Source: Chelonoidis abingdonii (lineage: Eukaryota > Chordata > Testudines > Testudinidae). From it: a stretch of 64,000 bases of DNA. A program made the translations under genes and the position numbers. The notes below the pieces were generated by a model, which was given only the letters and a program-made list of their open reading frames with translations, was not told where the DNA came from and searched no databases. Below are positions 1-12,191 of this stretch, one piece after another. The stretch spans positions 33,305,819 through 33,369,818 of the forward strand of contig NC_133770.1 of the NCBI RefSeq assembly GCF_003597395.2, in the 5' to 3' direction. The first letter of the stretch is position 1, and each line of letters opens with the position of its first letter.

Positions 1-21
1 CAAGGGTTATATCTGGACTAT

Positions 22-264
22 TGGTTGGTCTACACTTAAAAGTTGTACCGGTGTAACTGTCAATATTTTGATGACAGTTATACCAATAAAACATCTAGTG
101 CAGACACATTTATACTGGCACAAAGGTGCTTTTACCAGTATAGCTTATTTCAGTTCCCGATCAGAATAAGCAATACCAGCGTAGCTGAGTCCACACTGGC
201 GGATGCTGCTTTAACTACACTGGTATAGTTAACATGGCAAAAAACTTTCTAGTGCAGCCAAGCC
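22..264. mobile_element. Harbinger-like MITE (GTCTACAC-type ends)
   Basis: The left end carries a GGTCTACACT-type terminus and the right end its approximate inverted counterpart (AGTGCAGCCAAGCC). The interior has imperfect inverted CTGGTATAGT-like stretches. The same terminal motif recurs in at least seven other elements of this window, three of them with 3-bp TNA duplications. No transposase is present. A duplication could not be read with confidence here, so the edges are approximate. Confidence 0.55.
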
Positions 265-890
265 GTAGATCTCAGCCACTCACCACCATGGATACATAAC
301 AAAAATGTCAGAATTCAATCCAAGTGTTAGATTTGATCTTCTAGACAAAAAAAAAAAATGGAAGTCTAGGGTATTGCAGGTCATGAGAAAACTCATAGTT
401 AAAGGAGTAAATTTGTAGAGTGGCTGCACCTGCTTTTGGCTACATGCACAGCAGCAGTCCAACTTCAAGGAATTCTACAATTAAATTTCCAAACTGAAGT
501 CTAATGATAATGGCAGGACTTAAAGTAATACAGAATTAGGGCTGGAAACTGATTTGATTCCCACATAGAAAGAACAATTAAATTCGTCAGATTAAAATAG
601 CCCACTGTTTGGAAAAACTCCATAATAATACTTATTCCACATTAAATTAAATAAAAAGTTTGGCGTATATTTGAATGTCCTTGTTTTTTGTTTTATAGCT
701 CAGCATAATTTACTACAGAGTTTGTATATTATGCATTAACACATAATTCTTGGTAAAAAGTGTTGAAAGAGAAGTAGTCATGCAACAGTTACTTTACATT
801 ATCTTGACCTCTCGAACCACCTGTGGTATCTTCATTTGTATCATGGATTGTAAATAAGGGTAAATAGGAAAGTTGTAATCTTAAAAGGAA
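265..890. other. No recognised feature
   Basis: AT-rich sequence with short A runs. I see no credible ORF, RNA gene or familiar repeat. Confidence 0.4.
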
Positions 891-1893
891 GCAAGAATCA
901 TAGAATATCAGGATTGGAAGGGACCTCAGAAGCTCATCTAGTCCAACCACCTGCTCAAAGCAGGACCAATCCCCAGCTATTTTTTTTGTGCCCCCAGATC
1001 CCTAAATGGACCCCTCAAGGATTGAACTCACAACCCTGGTGTCATAAACAGATAGTTAAGGGTTAATGCCTCTTTTACCTGTAAAGGGTTAAGAAGCTCA
1101 GTAAATCTGGCTGACACCTGACCAGAGGATCACTAAGGGGACAAGATACTTTCAAATCTTGGTGGGGGGAAGTCTTTTGTTGTGCTCTTTGTTTTGGGGG
1201 GTTGATCGCTCTTGGGACTAAGAGGGACCAGACATCAATCCAGGCTCTCCATAACTTTCTGAACCAGTCTCTCATGTTTCAAACCTGTAAGTAACAGCCA
1301 GGCAAGGCGTGTTAGTCTTATTTTTGTTTTCTCAACTTGTAAATGTTCGTTTTTGCTGAGAGGATTTTACCTCTGTTTGCTGTAACTTTGAACCTAAGGC
1401 TAGAGGAGGTTCCTCTGGGCTATATGAATCTAATAACCCTGTAAAGTATTTTCCATCCTGATTTTAGAGATGATTTTTACCTGTCTTTTCTTTAATTAAA
1501 AGCCTTTTTTTCTTAATAACTGATTGATTTGTCCTTGTTTTTAGATCCAAGGGGATTGGATCTGGACTCACTAGGGACTGGTGGGAGGAAAGGAGGGAGG
1601 ATGGTTAATTTCTCCGTTTTAAGATCCAAGGGGTTTGGATATGTGTTCACCAGGGAATTGGTGAAGTCCCTCAAGGCTACCCAGGGAGGGGAAAGTTTTG
1701 CGGGGGACAGGGAGTGATCCAGACACTGAAAATTCTAAATGGTGGCAGTGATATCAGATCTAAACTAGTAATTAAGCTTAGATGTGTCCATGCAGGTCCC
1801 CACATCTGTACCCTAAAGTTAAGAGTGGGGAAGGAACCTTGACACCTAGGTTTAGTAGACCAATGCTCAAACCACTGAGCTATCCCTCCCTCC
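891..1893 (-). mobile_element. tRNA-headed SINE with CR1-like 3' tail, split by a solo LTR
   Basis: On the minus strand the element begins near 1893 with a tRNA-like head: an A-box-like TAGCTCAGTGG (about 1873-1883) and a B-box-like GTTGTGAGTTCAATCC (about 1020-1035). It ends near 891 with a CR1-type tail (TCTAGTCCAACC-type segment, then ATATTCTATGATT). A solo LTR occupies 1040-1844, so the real SINE sequence is 891-1039 plus 1845-1893. The LTR separates the A box from the B box, so this copy should no longer drive Pol III transcription. tRNA-headed, CR1-tailed SINEs are known from turtles; the family name is not asserted. Confidence 0.8.
1040..1844 (+). mobile_element. Solo LTR of an endogenous retrovirus-like element
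   Basis: This 805-bp block starts TGTCATAAACAG and ends GGAACCTTGACA, the TG...CA termini of LTRs. It is flanked by a 5-bp duplication with one mismatch (CCTGG at 1035-1039, CCTAG at 1845-1849). The host SINE reads straight through when the block is removed, which fixes both edges. An ATTAAA-like polyadenylation signal lies near 1496, favouring plus orientation. There is no internal gag/pol sequence, so it is probably a solo LTR from LTR-LTR recombination. Confidence 0.82.
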
Positions 1894-1895
1894 AC

Positions 1896-2313
1896 CAGGG
1901 GTGGCCAACCTAAGCCTGAGAAGGAGTCAGAATTTACTGATGTTCATTGCCAAAGAGCCACAGTAGTAAGTCAGCAGCCCCTCCCCTCCTGCATCAGCTC
2001 CCACCCCTGCTCCCTGCACCTCCTGCCCCTGGCAGCCCTGCTGATCAGCGCCTCCTCCTTTCCCCTTGGCACCGCCTGATCAGCTATTTTGTCACATGCA
2101 GGAGGAGGGGGAGGAGCGAGGGCATGGCAGGCTCTGGGGAGGAGGTAGGAAGGGCCTATGGCAGAGCCAGAGGTTGAGCAGTGAGAATCCCCCAGCACAT
2201 TGGAAAGTTGGCGCCTGTAGGTCCATCCGCGGTTTCAGTGCCTATATAAGGAGCCGCATATTAATTTCTGAAGAGCCGCATGTAGCTCCGGAGCCATAGG
2301 TTGGCCACCCCTG
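1896..2313. mobile_element. Non-autonomous hAT-like element
   Basis: The termini are inverted repeats: CAGGGGTGGCCAACCT at 1896 and its complement GGTTGGCCACCCCTG ending at 2313. The interior is GC-rich and short, with no transposase frame. The CAGGGGT-type end is typical of hAT (Charlie-like) elements. A clear 8-bp duplication is not visible, possibly because the left flank is the decayed SINE end. Confidence 0.75.
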
Positions 2314-3572
2314 CAATACTGCAATGTTTGTCATGAGAAATGAGAAATCAAACGTAATCGATTTTACAGTAAAAAGCATTTTTAAAGTTATATACAGTTA
2401 ATAGTTTAAGAAAATGCTCTGTTATAGGACATATGTAACAAACCAGATTTTAAAAAATAACGGAGGAGTCTTGCTCTTCAAAGGGCAGGCTGGGGTGACA
2501 GAAACCAGGACTTTTAATTTAAAAACAAAACAAAACAAACAAATGTCTCTTCTCTCACAGAATAGCCATCTCCAAAATACTCTATGTACCTTCAGGAGCC
2601 TGAAATAGTAGACAGTGCTTGGCAGGTACAGTAGAAGTCACCTGGAAAAACCCAGGAAGTTCTCTGACAGCCTCACACTAATCCTACAGAGACAGGATCA
2701 ATAGGATTGACGATGTGCTGGCTCCTGGAAGAAAATAAACTACTTCCTTCCACCTATACAGTAGATACAGTTACTTTATCTGTTTTAGAGGTTAATTTTC
2801 CAAGGTGTACCCCAGATGCCACAGATTCCCAGAACTATGAAGTCAGGGTCCAGGAGAAGTAGCTACAGTAGATTGCTACCCATTTTGTTTGCAGGCAGCA
2901 GATCTATTGGGTATTTTAAAAGCTGCTTTTAAGACATCATTTAATACTGTTATGCATGATATTCATATACACAGCAGTTTATACAGTTTTTTTCATAACT
3001 CCTTTGTAGTCAGATATGCACCGGTGGCAGTATTTAGTGGTTACAGCAATTGGCTAGGAACCAAATCAGTTCCAGGATCATATCAACCAGACACTTGCAT
3101 TATACTAACTCAGGCAAGCCATTTGACCCCTTTCAGTCGAAGTAAATCCCAATTATTAAGTTTGTGGAAAAATTAGGCCTTATTGACAAGCATATGCTGC
3201 AGCCCACCACCATCTTAGCTAATGTATGTGTCTCCAATAACCTGCGTAGATATCCAAAGAGTCTGTACAGGCTATTAAAGACAAAATAGGTCTCAAAGCC
3301 TAAACCCTTTTTTCCCACCTCTATCAGCCTGAGTGACGCAGAATATGTTACAATCCTGACCACATTCAATGAAACCATCCCTACTCCCTAACCTCTCCTT
3401 TCCCTCTTCCCTCCATTATCCCCCACCCCCTTTTAAAGTTTGGAAGAGATGCATTATGGTAGTGACAAAATCAATTCCAGAATTTCAGTGACAGCTCATG
3501 CTATCTCATGCCAATATGTCCCCACTTCCATCATTAAATTTCCCTTACAGTCTGCAGTGATAAGTACATGTT
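2314..3572. other. No recognised feature
   Basis: Mixed-composition sequence without credible coding potential; open frames of 64-95 codons look random. No RNA gene or repeat recognised. Confidence 0.4.
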
Positions 3573-3880
3573 ACGGGGTGCCCAAAGTATGGCATGTGGT
3601 CTGTACACGGCCCACCAGAGCATTTCATAAGGCCTGCAGCCTGCTTCAACATAATATACTAACGGCTATCTCATTAGCATTTTGTCATCAGGTTTATATC
3701 ATTTTAGTTTACACAAGTGTGTAAATAGACAATATTATACATAGAAACAAGCTGAACTTAAAATATAAATCAATAAAAGTGACTTTAAATCTTATTAAAA
3801 TATGTAGAATCTGTTTGGACCACACAAGATTGTAGGTAGGTTTATGTGGCCTTCCTGTGTAATATGGTTGTGCACCACTG
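3573..3880. mobile_element. Decayed hAT-like MITE
   Basis: The left edge reads ACGGGGTGCCCAAAGT and the right edge GGTTGTGCACCACTG, imperfect inverted repeats of a CAGTGGTGC-type hAT end. Subterminal 'gcatgtggtc...ggccca' segments are mirrored by 'ggacca...atgtggcc' near the other end. It contains no transposase frame and is old by its mismatches. Confidence 0.55.
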
Positions 3881-5684
3881 TATTAGAATAAAGACTGGGA
3901 TGCCAATCATCCAAAGCCAAAATTCAATTGGACCCAACTGTGTCACATTGCTGTACCAATTCTCACTACCTCACAGCTGGACTTCCCTGAAAAAAGTGCT
4001 CATGTTCACTGAGTGAAGCAACCCAGGAAAACAGAGGTGAAAAAGTGATTTTTTTTCCTTTTTCCCTGTTTGAAGAGTGAAAGGAAACTTTAACTTATCC
4101 AATGGAACATTGGATGATTTTTTTTTTTTTAAAAAAAATAGAAACCAAAAAACTAGATGAGGAAAAAAACTTTTTTAAAAAAAGTTTATTTTGCTATCAG
4201 ATACGCTGTATAACCAATCTTGCTGTTTCTCCCATAGACTCAATTTCCCATTTATGTGGTTAATTCACACAGCAAGAGAATGAAAGACATTATAAACTAC
4301 AATAATATTACTGTAAAAATCACAAAAGTTAATATGGGAATCAGGGCAGCATTGTACTTGAAACTCATTTTTTAATGAAATTCTGTTTTGTTCTTTAAAG
4401 AGTGCCTCTTTAAACAAAGTTTACAGGGTATAATTTCAAAGGTAATGAAGATTAAGGAAAGTAGGAAGTGACTATTTTAAATTACCTCCTTCCCCTAAAC
4501 TGCCAAATTGCCCCTTCCAGCAGCAGTTTCTGAACCTGCAGATAGTTAACCCACGTGTATGAGTAGGGAGTGAGCTGGGAACAGTTGGCTATAGTCCAAT
4601 ACTGGCTTTTAAAATAGGGTGCAATATTAACAGCTGTCAGGCCACAAGTTGCTACTGGAAGAACAGTCAACTTTTTTAAACAAAAGCAAGGAAAGAGAGG
4701 TCCAACTAGTCCAAAGAACTTAATATATAAGCCATACCTTGAAAGCAACAGGCTACGCCAAGATGTACATTAGCAAGCTCTAAGTTATTAGGGCCAGAAA
4801 AGGCCCATTGACTTTAATAGGACTGATTTGCTTCACCATGCCTTTTTTCAGGTGGGACAAGACGTGGCCATAATACAGAGCCAACAGTGTATTGGGGTAT
4901 ACTTTTTGTACTTATTTGCTATAATTTAAAAAAAACTTACATTTTAAGAGGTTTGACAGTATGCTTAACATATTTTGGTTTTGTTCCTGAGTTATGTTTT
5001 CAGTTAATATGCCCCTTCCAATATTTGAGGTATTAGAATACAAAGAATACTTAGATATTTCAACACAGAACATGATTTTAAGTATTTTGATCTTGCTAGG
5101 GTAATCTAGTGTTTAAAGCAGATGAACCCAGACATTTTGAATTCTCACTAACTCCCTGCTTTGGGATGCTACCCCCTTAGATCTGTAACTTCACCTCTTT
5201 GTGGCTCTACTTACCTGTAATATCTGTGTCAGAGACCTGAGGTCAGACATAACACTTGCAAAGAACCTGAGAAACTCAGATAAATAAGCTACACAAATGT
5301 AAGTAGGATATAAAGGTAAAAAATTTATTGGAGAAATGAGAAATCAAACTTCAGACGTCATGACACATGCATGTCCTGAAACAACAACTGTGACATTCAA
5401 GTACGTCACAGTCCAGCAACCCCCACTCCCAAAAAATAGTATTACATCATCTTTACTAAAGTGTTATACTTTACAGAAGTCCCAAACATCGTTTTCAGAT
5501 TAACGTTTGAATAGCTAAAAGACCCAGCCAGCTCTGCACAGCAATATAATCCTTCATCAGTATCAGTTTATGCAACTATATCGTTCAAGGAATACTCTTA
5601 TTAGTATACTAAATGTGTAGAAAAGCTTTTGAAGTGAATATAATTGCAGGGTGCACTAAATTATACTTCTGTGAAGTCTCATTG
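3881..5684. other. No recognised feature
   Basis: AT-rich, with T/A homopolymer tracts around 4118-4190. No credible gene; the 88-codon minus-strand frame near 4482-4748 has no recognisable family features. Confidence 0.4.
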
Positions 5685-6142
5685 TTAAGGCTAAGATTTA
5701 GCAATGGTTTTGTTTTGTTTTTAAGCCATGAACATGTCATGGGCAATAAACAAAAATTCATGGCCCATGACTTGTCCATAACTTTTACTAACTAAATACC
5801 TCTAATTAAATCTTAGCAGCTCCTGGGGTCCCAGGGCGCTGCTGCTCTGGAGGGCCCCAGAAGCTGATGGCTAGCCCCTACACTGGCGGCAGGGGTTGAC
5901 TGGCCTCAGCCATCCACTGCTCCGAGGCCCCTGGGACCTATGCTGCTCTGGCGGTCCCGAGGCTAGCAGCACCGGCCTGGGGACAGCTGTCCGGGGCCAC
6001 TGCAGCAGCTGGTGCGGCTGGGCCCAGGCTAGCTGGTCAGGTGGCCCCAGGGCCAGCTGTACTGGCCATTGCACTAGCAAATGTCACAGAAAGTCATGGA
6101 ATCAGTGACTTCTGCAACCTCTGCGACAGAATAGCAGCCTTG
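5685..6142. mobile_element. DNA-transposon-like repeat with GC-rich centre
   Basis: The left end (TTAAGGCTAAGATTTAG) and right end (AGAATAGCAGCCTT) are approximate inverted repeats. Subterminal 'cccatgact' and 'cagtgacttctg' segments match the related copy at 49545-49742. The middle (about 5815-6070) is a GC-rich CAGCTGG/GGCCC-rich insert that yields spurious open frames on both strands. Superfamily not determined. Confidence 0.5.
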
Positions 6143-6337
6143 CTTGTTATGCAACGTGTGCAGCTGGAGAATATTTCTATGAATAGAGTTGGAATATGTT
6201 TGCTATTATGAAGTTCATTTGTTACATGGTGTTGAAGGTTTAAGCACGTCTAAGATTACCTTGCATGTTTGCATTTTGAATATGTAGTGTCTTAAAATTT
6301 CTCAGAACTTCTGCTGATATCATTCAAGACATTATAA

Positions 6338-6672
6338 CAGGAATCAGCAACCTTTGGCATGTGGCCTACCAGGGTAAGCCCCCTGGCGGGCTGGGCCTGT
6401 TTGTTTACCTGTCACATCCGCAGGTTCAGCCGATCGCGGCTCCCACTGGCTGCAGTTCACCGCTTCAAGCCAACAGGGGCTACGGAAAGTGGCGCGGGCC
6501 GAGGGATGTGCTGGCCTCGGCTTCTCGCAGCCCTAGTTGACCTGGAATGGCAAAATGCGGCCAGTGGGAGCCACGATCGGCCAAACCTGCGGACGTGGCA
6601 TGTAAACAAACCAGCCCGGTCCACCAGGGGGCTTACCCTGGCAGGCTGCAGGCCAAAGGCTGCCGATCCCTG
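6338..6672. mobile_element. Palindromic hAT-like MITE
   Basis: Almost the whole element is an inverted repeat. The left arm (CAGGAATCAGCAACCTTTGGC at its tip) and right arm (GCCAAAGGCTGCCGATCCCTG) mirror each other through internal blocks such as the TTTGTTTACCTG / CATGTAAACAAA pair and the CGATCGCGGCTCCCACTGG / CCAGTGGGAGCCACGATCG pair. The flanks cattataa (6330-6337) and cactacag (6673-6680) agree at 5 of 8 bases, all differences being transitions, consistent with an aged 8-bp hAT duplication. The 145-codon frame inside is a by-product of GC-rich sequence. Confidence 0.78.
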
Positions 6673-9639
6673 CACTACAGCAATTATTATTTTAGTAATG
6701 TACAGAAATATCCTTTATTTTGTTTCCAAAAAATCTAAGTTTTACAGTACAAAAGACGTTTCACAGGGCATTCCTACAGAAGACACCAAAAGATGATTCT
6801 GTCACTGGACAGGTAAGCCTTATTTCAATTCTGTGAGCCTTTTCTAAGAGATGTATTTACAATGTAATGGGGAAAAAAGATTCAATTTCTGAAAATTAGA
6901 GTGGCAAGAGACGCGGCAAATTTCCAGTTGATGGAAGAAAAGGTTTATACATTTTTCTCTGTAACCTGGTATGTACAGTCAGAATTCTTGAAAGAGTTTC
7001 AAGAAACTCTGTAGGACAAGTTTAACTTCAAATGTAAACCAAGTGAAGATCACTATTTACTAGTTGTCCCACAAAAGTGATCTGTCTGAAAAGCTATCAC
7101 AATGCATTTGGGGTGCAGTACAAACAAGACTAATATTGCCCCCCATCTTTCAAGTTACTTCATTATTTTCCTGATCTGCTGCAATGTTCCTTTTCCATGC
7201 TGTCCATATCTCTGCAAGACAAAATAATTATACCTGACATAGTGTGTTCTATAAAATATAGCACAAGAAACGGGGTTGGGTAATATGCAATAGAGATTTC
7301 TGGTGTGAACTGCATTTTAGAGTTCCAAACGTTTTTATACCCATTATGTTTCTCGGGAACTTTCGTCTATTACTATAAACAGTGGTGGCTAAGTGCTGGG
7401 TGAGCTTCCACACAATCGCAGTCCTCTGAGCAAAGAGCTGCACAGTTGTTTGTATCATGCAAGGCTTAAAAAATAATCCACTTGTTTACAGAGATTGTGT
7501 CAGCTGAACGCAATCAACTTCTACAGAACTTTAGTTTTAATATTCTGAAAAAGTTGAGCTCCTAACCCTTATGGTTGCAAAATCAGATTTCAAACATGAA
7601 CAAACATGAATTGATCCAGCTTGGTTTACTGAAGTCTATGGACAGACAATTCCGTTGCCACTTCTCACACCTTTCCAATGTTGCACCAAAATTTTGGTCA
7701 GTTTTTACTGTTTTCATTGTTGCTACTGAGGTGGGTATGGGCAGCTATGAAATTGACACGGTCTATTTCACTCCATGGCTAACTGGGGAAGCTAAGAGCT
7801 GTAACAGAGATAGGGCATAGTTTTAGTGCCTGAGGACAACCACCCCAAAATCAGAGTCTGCAGAGAAGTATGTTCTCAGAAAGGTGCATGATTTCTAGCC
7901 TCACAGCACCCAGGAGGGTCTGGTGTAGTAGAGAAAAACACCACTCCTCCCTTCTCACTGATAGGGGTGTTGGTAGACTCCACATTGATCAAACTCCCAC
8001 AGTATTCAGTTAGTAAAAGATGGAACCACTAAGTAAAATCCAGGAACAGAACCCTGGGAACAATCCCAATATGCTCCCTTCCCCAGTAACTAAGGGTGTT
8101 GTTGGGCATTATCCCTCAACAGTGGTGAACTTCATCTTAGTTTATCTTTGAGGTGTTTTGTCTCAAACTCCTATATTAGTCTTGAGAAAATTGCCAGAGA
8201 GGCGGATAGCAGTCATGGAGACAGCAGCAGGTATAGGGGATGCAGGGCTGTAGGTGGGTGGGATGGTGGGAAATATTAAGCTAGGTGTTGTATAAGTGTG
8301 GTTTGGAAAGAGGTTGATTACCAGCTATTTTACAGCACCCACAAGAGTGGTAGATGCTTCACAGAAAATGTTCAAAGAGCTTTTCAATTTAAAATGAGCT
8401 CACAAGTTCTGGGCTGCAGGGAGGAAAAAATATTGGTTGATTTTGGAAGATTGGAATAGATTTTTAAAAACAACAGAAGATGTAGAGAATAATGTCACAA
8501 CAGATTGCAAAAGAAAAGGAAATAGACACTGAAAACAAAAATATACCCCACGATCAGTGGGGAAAAAGGCAGAAAGAGCAACAAGGTGTAACAAAAGCAA
8601 TTGATGCAACAGGATACCTTCTTTAAAGTTAAATAGGCAGTTAATTCCAGCATATAATCAACTAAAACACTATACTGAATGAACATAGCTAACTTGTTAT
8701 ATTTAGATTGTATAAGTCATGGCTTTGGTGGATGCATGGTGAAGGGATTTTCGGGGGAGGGAAGGGGAGGCAGGCAGCCGAACTCCTGACTAGACTCAGC
8801 CCTCAGGATAGTAAGTACTGGGTAAGTTTTTGAAGCCCCGGTAATGTGCAAAATGAACATTAGGGACTAGGCAGCTTTGAGGAAGTGAGTTTTCACTTAT
8901 TACCAAACAGTAAAATTTCTTACAGTAGCTCTCTAGAGGTTAGTCCAAATAAGCTAAACATTCTTAACATCTAACACAAAACCAATGACTGTTTCACAAA
9001 AGTAACAGAAGTTTGACACAATAAGAACTTGTGGTTTCCTGCAAGAGGAAGGATACCTAGTCTTCTAGAATGGAACTAATTCGTTCATGGAAACTTTTCT
9101 AGGGGGTTGCATAAAGCAACTAGTTTCTGTAATGCCAAGACAACATGACTTAGCTCAGGAAAAACTGGTACGGTTAGGAGTTCCTATGCAAACTTGTGAC
9201 AAAACAGATATATTTGCTTAACAAATGTGGCATTTGTATGAGCTACAGGGACACTATCAACTACTGCACTCAATAAATTCAGTTTTCTCAGAGCAATTTA
9301 ATCATTGTCAGCGTTGTTGTGTTTGAGTTTATGTTAAATTTTTAAAAATATGTATAAGTTTGGTTGTTGTTTTGGGGGTGGAGCTTGCTTGTTTGTTTTT
9401 TTACTAGCTTGTGTTTGGGAAGGTCTTTAACACAGGCTGAGGAGCAACACCACACATATTCAAACCCAGACCCCTCCCATCTCTCTATTACTATACTTGC
9501 CTATTCAGTTTCAGATTTTCTGTTACTGGTAGATGCATTCTTGCAGAGCCTGCACAACATAATGTGTTTAACAGTAGTGTCACAACATGTCAACAAGAAA
9601 TAAACTGCAGGGCAGGTAAAAATAACTCAGTTACTCTTA
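6673..9639. other. Long unrecognised interval
   Basis: About 3 kb without a familiar repeat or credible gene. It is moderately AT-rich, and open frames up to about 81 codons look random. It could be intronic or intergenic. Confidence 0.4.
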
Positions 9640-9840
9640 CCCCAGTTGCCTAATGGAAAAGGCACTGGGATCCCAAACCAGGGACTGTGGATTCATGTCT
9701 CGCCTGAAATGCTCACTTCTCCACTCCCCACCAGCACATCTCCTTTTCTTTTTAAGATTGTAAAAGGTCTGTGCCTTCTGAGATTTGCACAGTGCCTAGA
9801 ACATTTGGGGCATTTTTGTAATATAATAAAACTGTACCTT
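9640..9840 (+). mobile_element. tRNA-Arg-like SINE or tRNA pseudogene with MIR/L2-like tail
   Basis: 9640-9712 resembles tRNA-Arg(CCT): a CCTAATGGA D-arm, AAGGCACTGG anticodon-stem region and CCAGGGACTGTGG variable/T region. Key stems are broken: the anticodon loop reads ATCCCAA (CCC instead of CCT) and the T arm no longer pairs (TGTGG against TCTCGCC). About 40 bp later comes a MIR/L2-type tail (CACAGTGCCTAGAACA..., ending in an AATATAATAAA stretch near 9830). It is therefore more likely a decayed SINE than a functional tRNA. A MIR head is the alternative, but the head fits tRNA-Arg better by eye. Confidence 0.5.
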
Positions 9841-11245
9841 AGCTGAGCTATAGTGACCTCTTCCAGACCTGAAATGTTAAGAATTCATAGAACTCTCAAT
9901 ATCCTGCAGCAATAAAAAGTTAAATGCAACATATCTGACTAATGTAACAAGTCTCAAGAAGTTATTTTTGCTTGTTTAGACTGGTTCCATATCACTTATT
10001 TAACAGCTCCTCCCCCCAGCACATTTTATTCAAAGTAGTTTCACTCCAAACCTAGAAGAGTTATTTCAATTTGAATCCTGTACACATATCTGCACTCCCT
10101 ACAAATATTTCTATATGCATATTTACAATACTTCATACTGTAGTGTTTTACCTAAAATATTAGATTAGAATACCTTCTCTTCCAACCTTCAGAAAGACAA
10201 ACCAAAACATGATAAACAATGTGGAAAAGACATTTTACATGCCAAATATGGTGTCATGCATGCACCAGATATTATGCTGTTCAAGTATTACGTAAAAATA
10301 ACTCTGAACCAGTCTTCTGCATTCTAGGAGGTAACATATAGCCATCAAGTAAAGAAATGCTTATTTCTGGATTCCCTCCAGGAAGGATCACAAATAGACT
10401 TACTCATGCTGATAGTGAGTTCATACCACCAGTCATTACTTCAAGGAAATTAGGAACTGTGTTTTGGAAAGAACACTGTTCAGACTGGTGACCCCATACA
10501 ATAGGTCAAGGAGCAAGACATTTAAAATTAATAAAACATGAAAAAGTTATATCCAGAAAACTGTATGCCTGTGTTTAAAGGCGTGATTGTAAATATGTTA
10601 ATTAAGTTCTGGTATGCTCCGAGACCCCAGTCAGGATCAAAACCATGGTGTTGGGTGCTACCAAACATAAGATTACATGATACCAATGTGAAGCATTAAT
10701 CCAGCTTGAGGCAACAAGTCAAAGGCAGAAGACAGAAGGCAGGACAAAGGGAACAGACAAGATTACACAATGAATGTGCAAGTAATATGCACTATTAGAA
10801 CGTTGAAACCATTTTTTACTTTAGTCTCTTATTTTTATTTTTAAACACCACACAGACATCCAGGGAGGCTTTAAGTTATAGCAGACTATGGAAGAGGCAG
10901 GGGATGGGGAAGGAAAATGAAAAGGAAGATGAAAGTAAGATGTATGGTGACTGAACAAGCAGACACCATTAGATGCCCACAAGAAATCCAATGACTACAG
11001 CTGGAAGAGTCAATGAATGAAGTGCTGAATTCAAGAAGTCTCTGAGGTCACAAGACTGCAAAAATCCTCTCTGCTCTGCTGGTCTCCTTGTCTCCAGGGG
11101 TGTTCGGGGCTTTAAAGCTTTGCTTCATGGAACCCTCTCAGCTATCAGCCTTACTGAGGGCAGAAGATGTTGCAGGGTGGAGAGCCACTAGCCTTTAAAA
11201 GGGTGGTGAAATTGACGAAAGAGAATTTTACTCCATTCCCATAGG
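9841..11245. other. No recognised feature
   Basis: Unique-looking AT-rich sequence with a purine-rich stretch around 10710-10940. No credible coding region. Confidence 0.4.
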
Positions 11246-11352
11246 AAAAAGAACAGGAGTACTTGTGGCACCTTAGAGACTAACAAATTTATTGGCCATA
11301 AGCTTTTGTGGGCTAAAACCCACTTCATCAGATGCATGCAGTGGAAAATATA
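11246..11352 (-). mobile_element. Penelope-like element fragment with decayed ribozyme motif
   Basis: It carries the GTGGCACCTTAGAGACTAAC segment shared with the other Penelope-like fragments here. On the minus strand it keeps the hammerhead-type core CTGATGA, an extra A and a GTGGG/CCCAC stem. The second core element reads AAAA instead of GAAA, which would be expected to abolish cleavage. Assignment to Penelope-like elements rests on the hammerhead geometry and recalled family sequence; no reverse transcriptase is present. Confidence 0.6.
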
Positions 11353-11366
11353 CTAGGAAGATTATA

Positions 11367-11790
11367 TACCATATATACCTGTTCATTAGCCTGTTCGGTT
11401 ATAAGCCAATCCCCCAAGATGGTTAGGTAAAAATAGCAAAAACTGTATGACCCTTTCATAAGCCAAATCTGTATTTCAGGGGTTGGGAAACTTTGGCTCC
11501 CATCCACCAGGGTAAGCCGCTGGCGCATCGAGACGTTTTGTTTACTTGGAGCTTCCCGCAGCTCCCATTGGCTAGGAATGGCGAACCGCGGCCACAGCGA
11601 GCTGAGGGGCTCTATGCCTGCAGACATTCCAGGTAAACAAAATGACAACATATTAGATATTCAATTAAATGATTCCATAGAGTTTAAAATCTTCAAATTT
11701 TGGTGTAGACCCGTTTATAAGCCGACCCTCTCTCTTTGATGCATCAATTTTTTACCAAAAATATTCAGCTTATGAACAAGTATATATGGG
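11367..11790. mobile_element. Palindromic MITE with hAT-like core
   Basis: The outer ends are inverted repeats: CCATATATACCTGTTCATTA on the left and TTATGAACAAGTATATATGG on the right, followed inward by mirrored 'ataagcc' segments. The core (about 11477-11640) begins CAGGGGTTGGGAAACTTTGGC and holds the same TTTGTTTAC / GTAAACAAA mirrored blocks as the 6338-6672 palindrome. Either one family contains both layers, or a hAT MITE inserted into another palindromic element. Confidence 0.65.
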
Positions 11791-12191
11791 GTGTGTATAC
11801 ACACACATGATGAAAAAATGGCGGTTGCCATACCAACTCTAATAAGACTTGTTTACTATAAACTTAATCAGTTAACAGGGAGGAAAAATTGTGTGAATTT
11901 AAGGAAAGCCGGTTGAAATCCTCTCTTCATCTACATTTACAAACATGCCATTATCTCTCTTCACTATCACCACTCCCCTGCTGCCACTTCAAAACACGTC
12001 TTGATTTCCACCATGAAAAACTTTTAATGTCTTAGGTCTTCAGCTAATGAAATCTGCTCCTCTTACTTTCCTGGCACTAGCCTCATCCCCTTCTAGTCCA
12101 AATTTCCCCTGAAAAAGGCTACCTTTCTGATTATTTGGCCACATTCAGCCCCACTTCAAATCCTTTAGTTGACTCCCTATTGCCTCCCAAG

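Noticed and set aside
9640..9712. Functional tRNA gene
   Set aside because: The T stem is broken and the anticodon changed. It is followed by a SINE-type tail.
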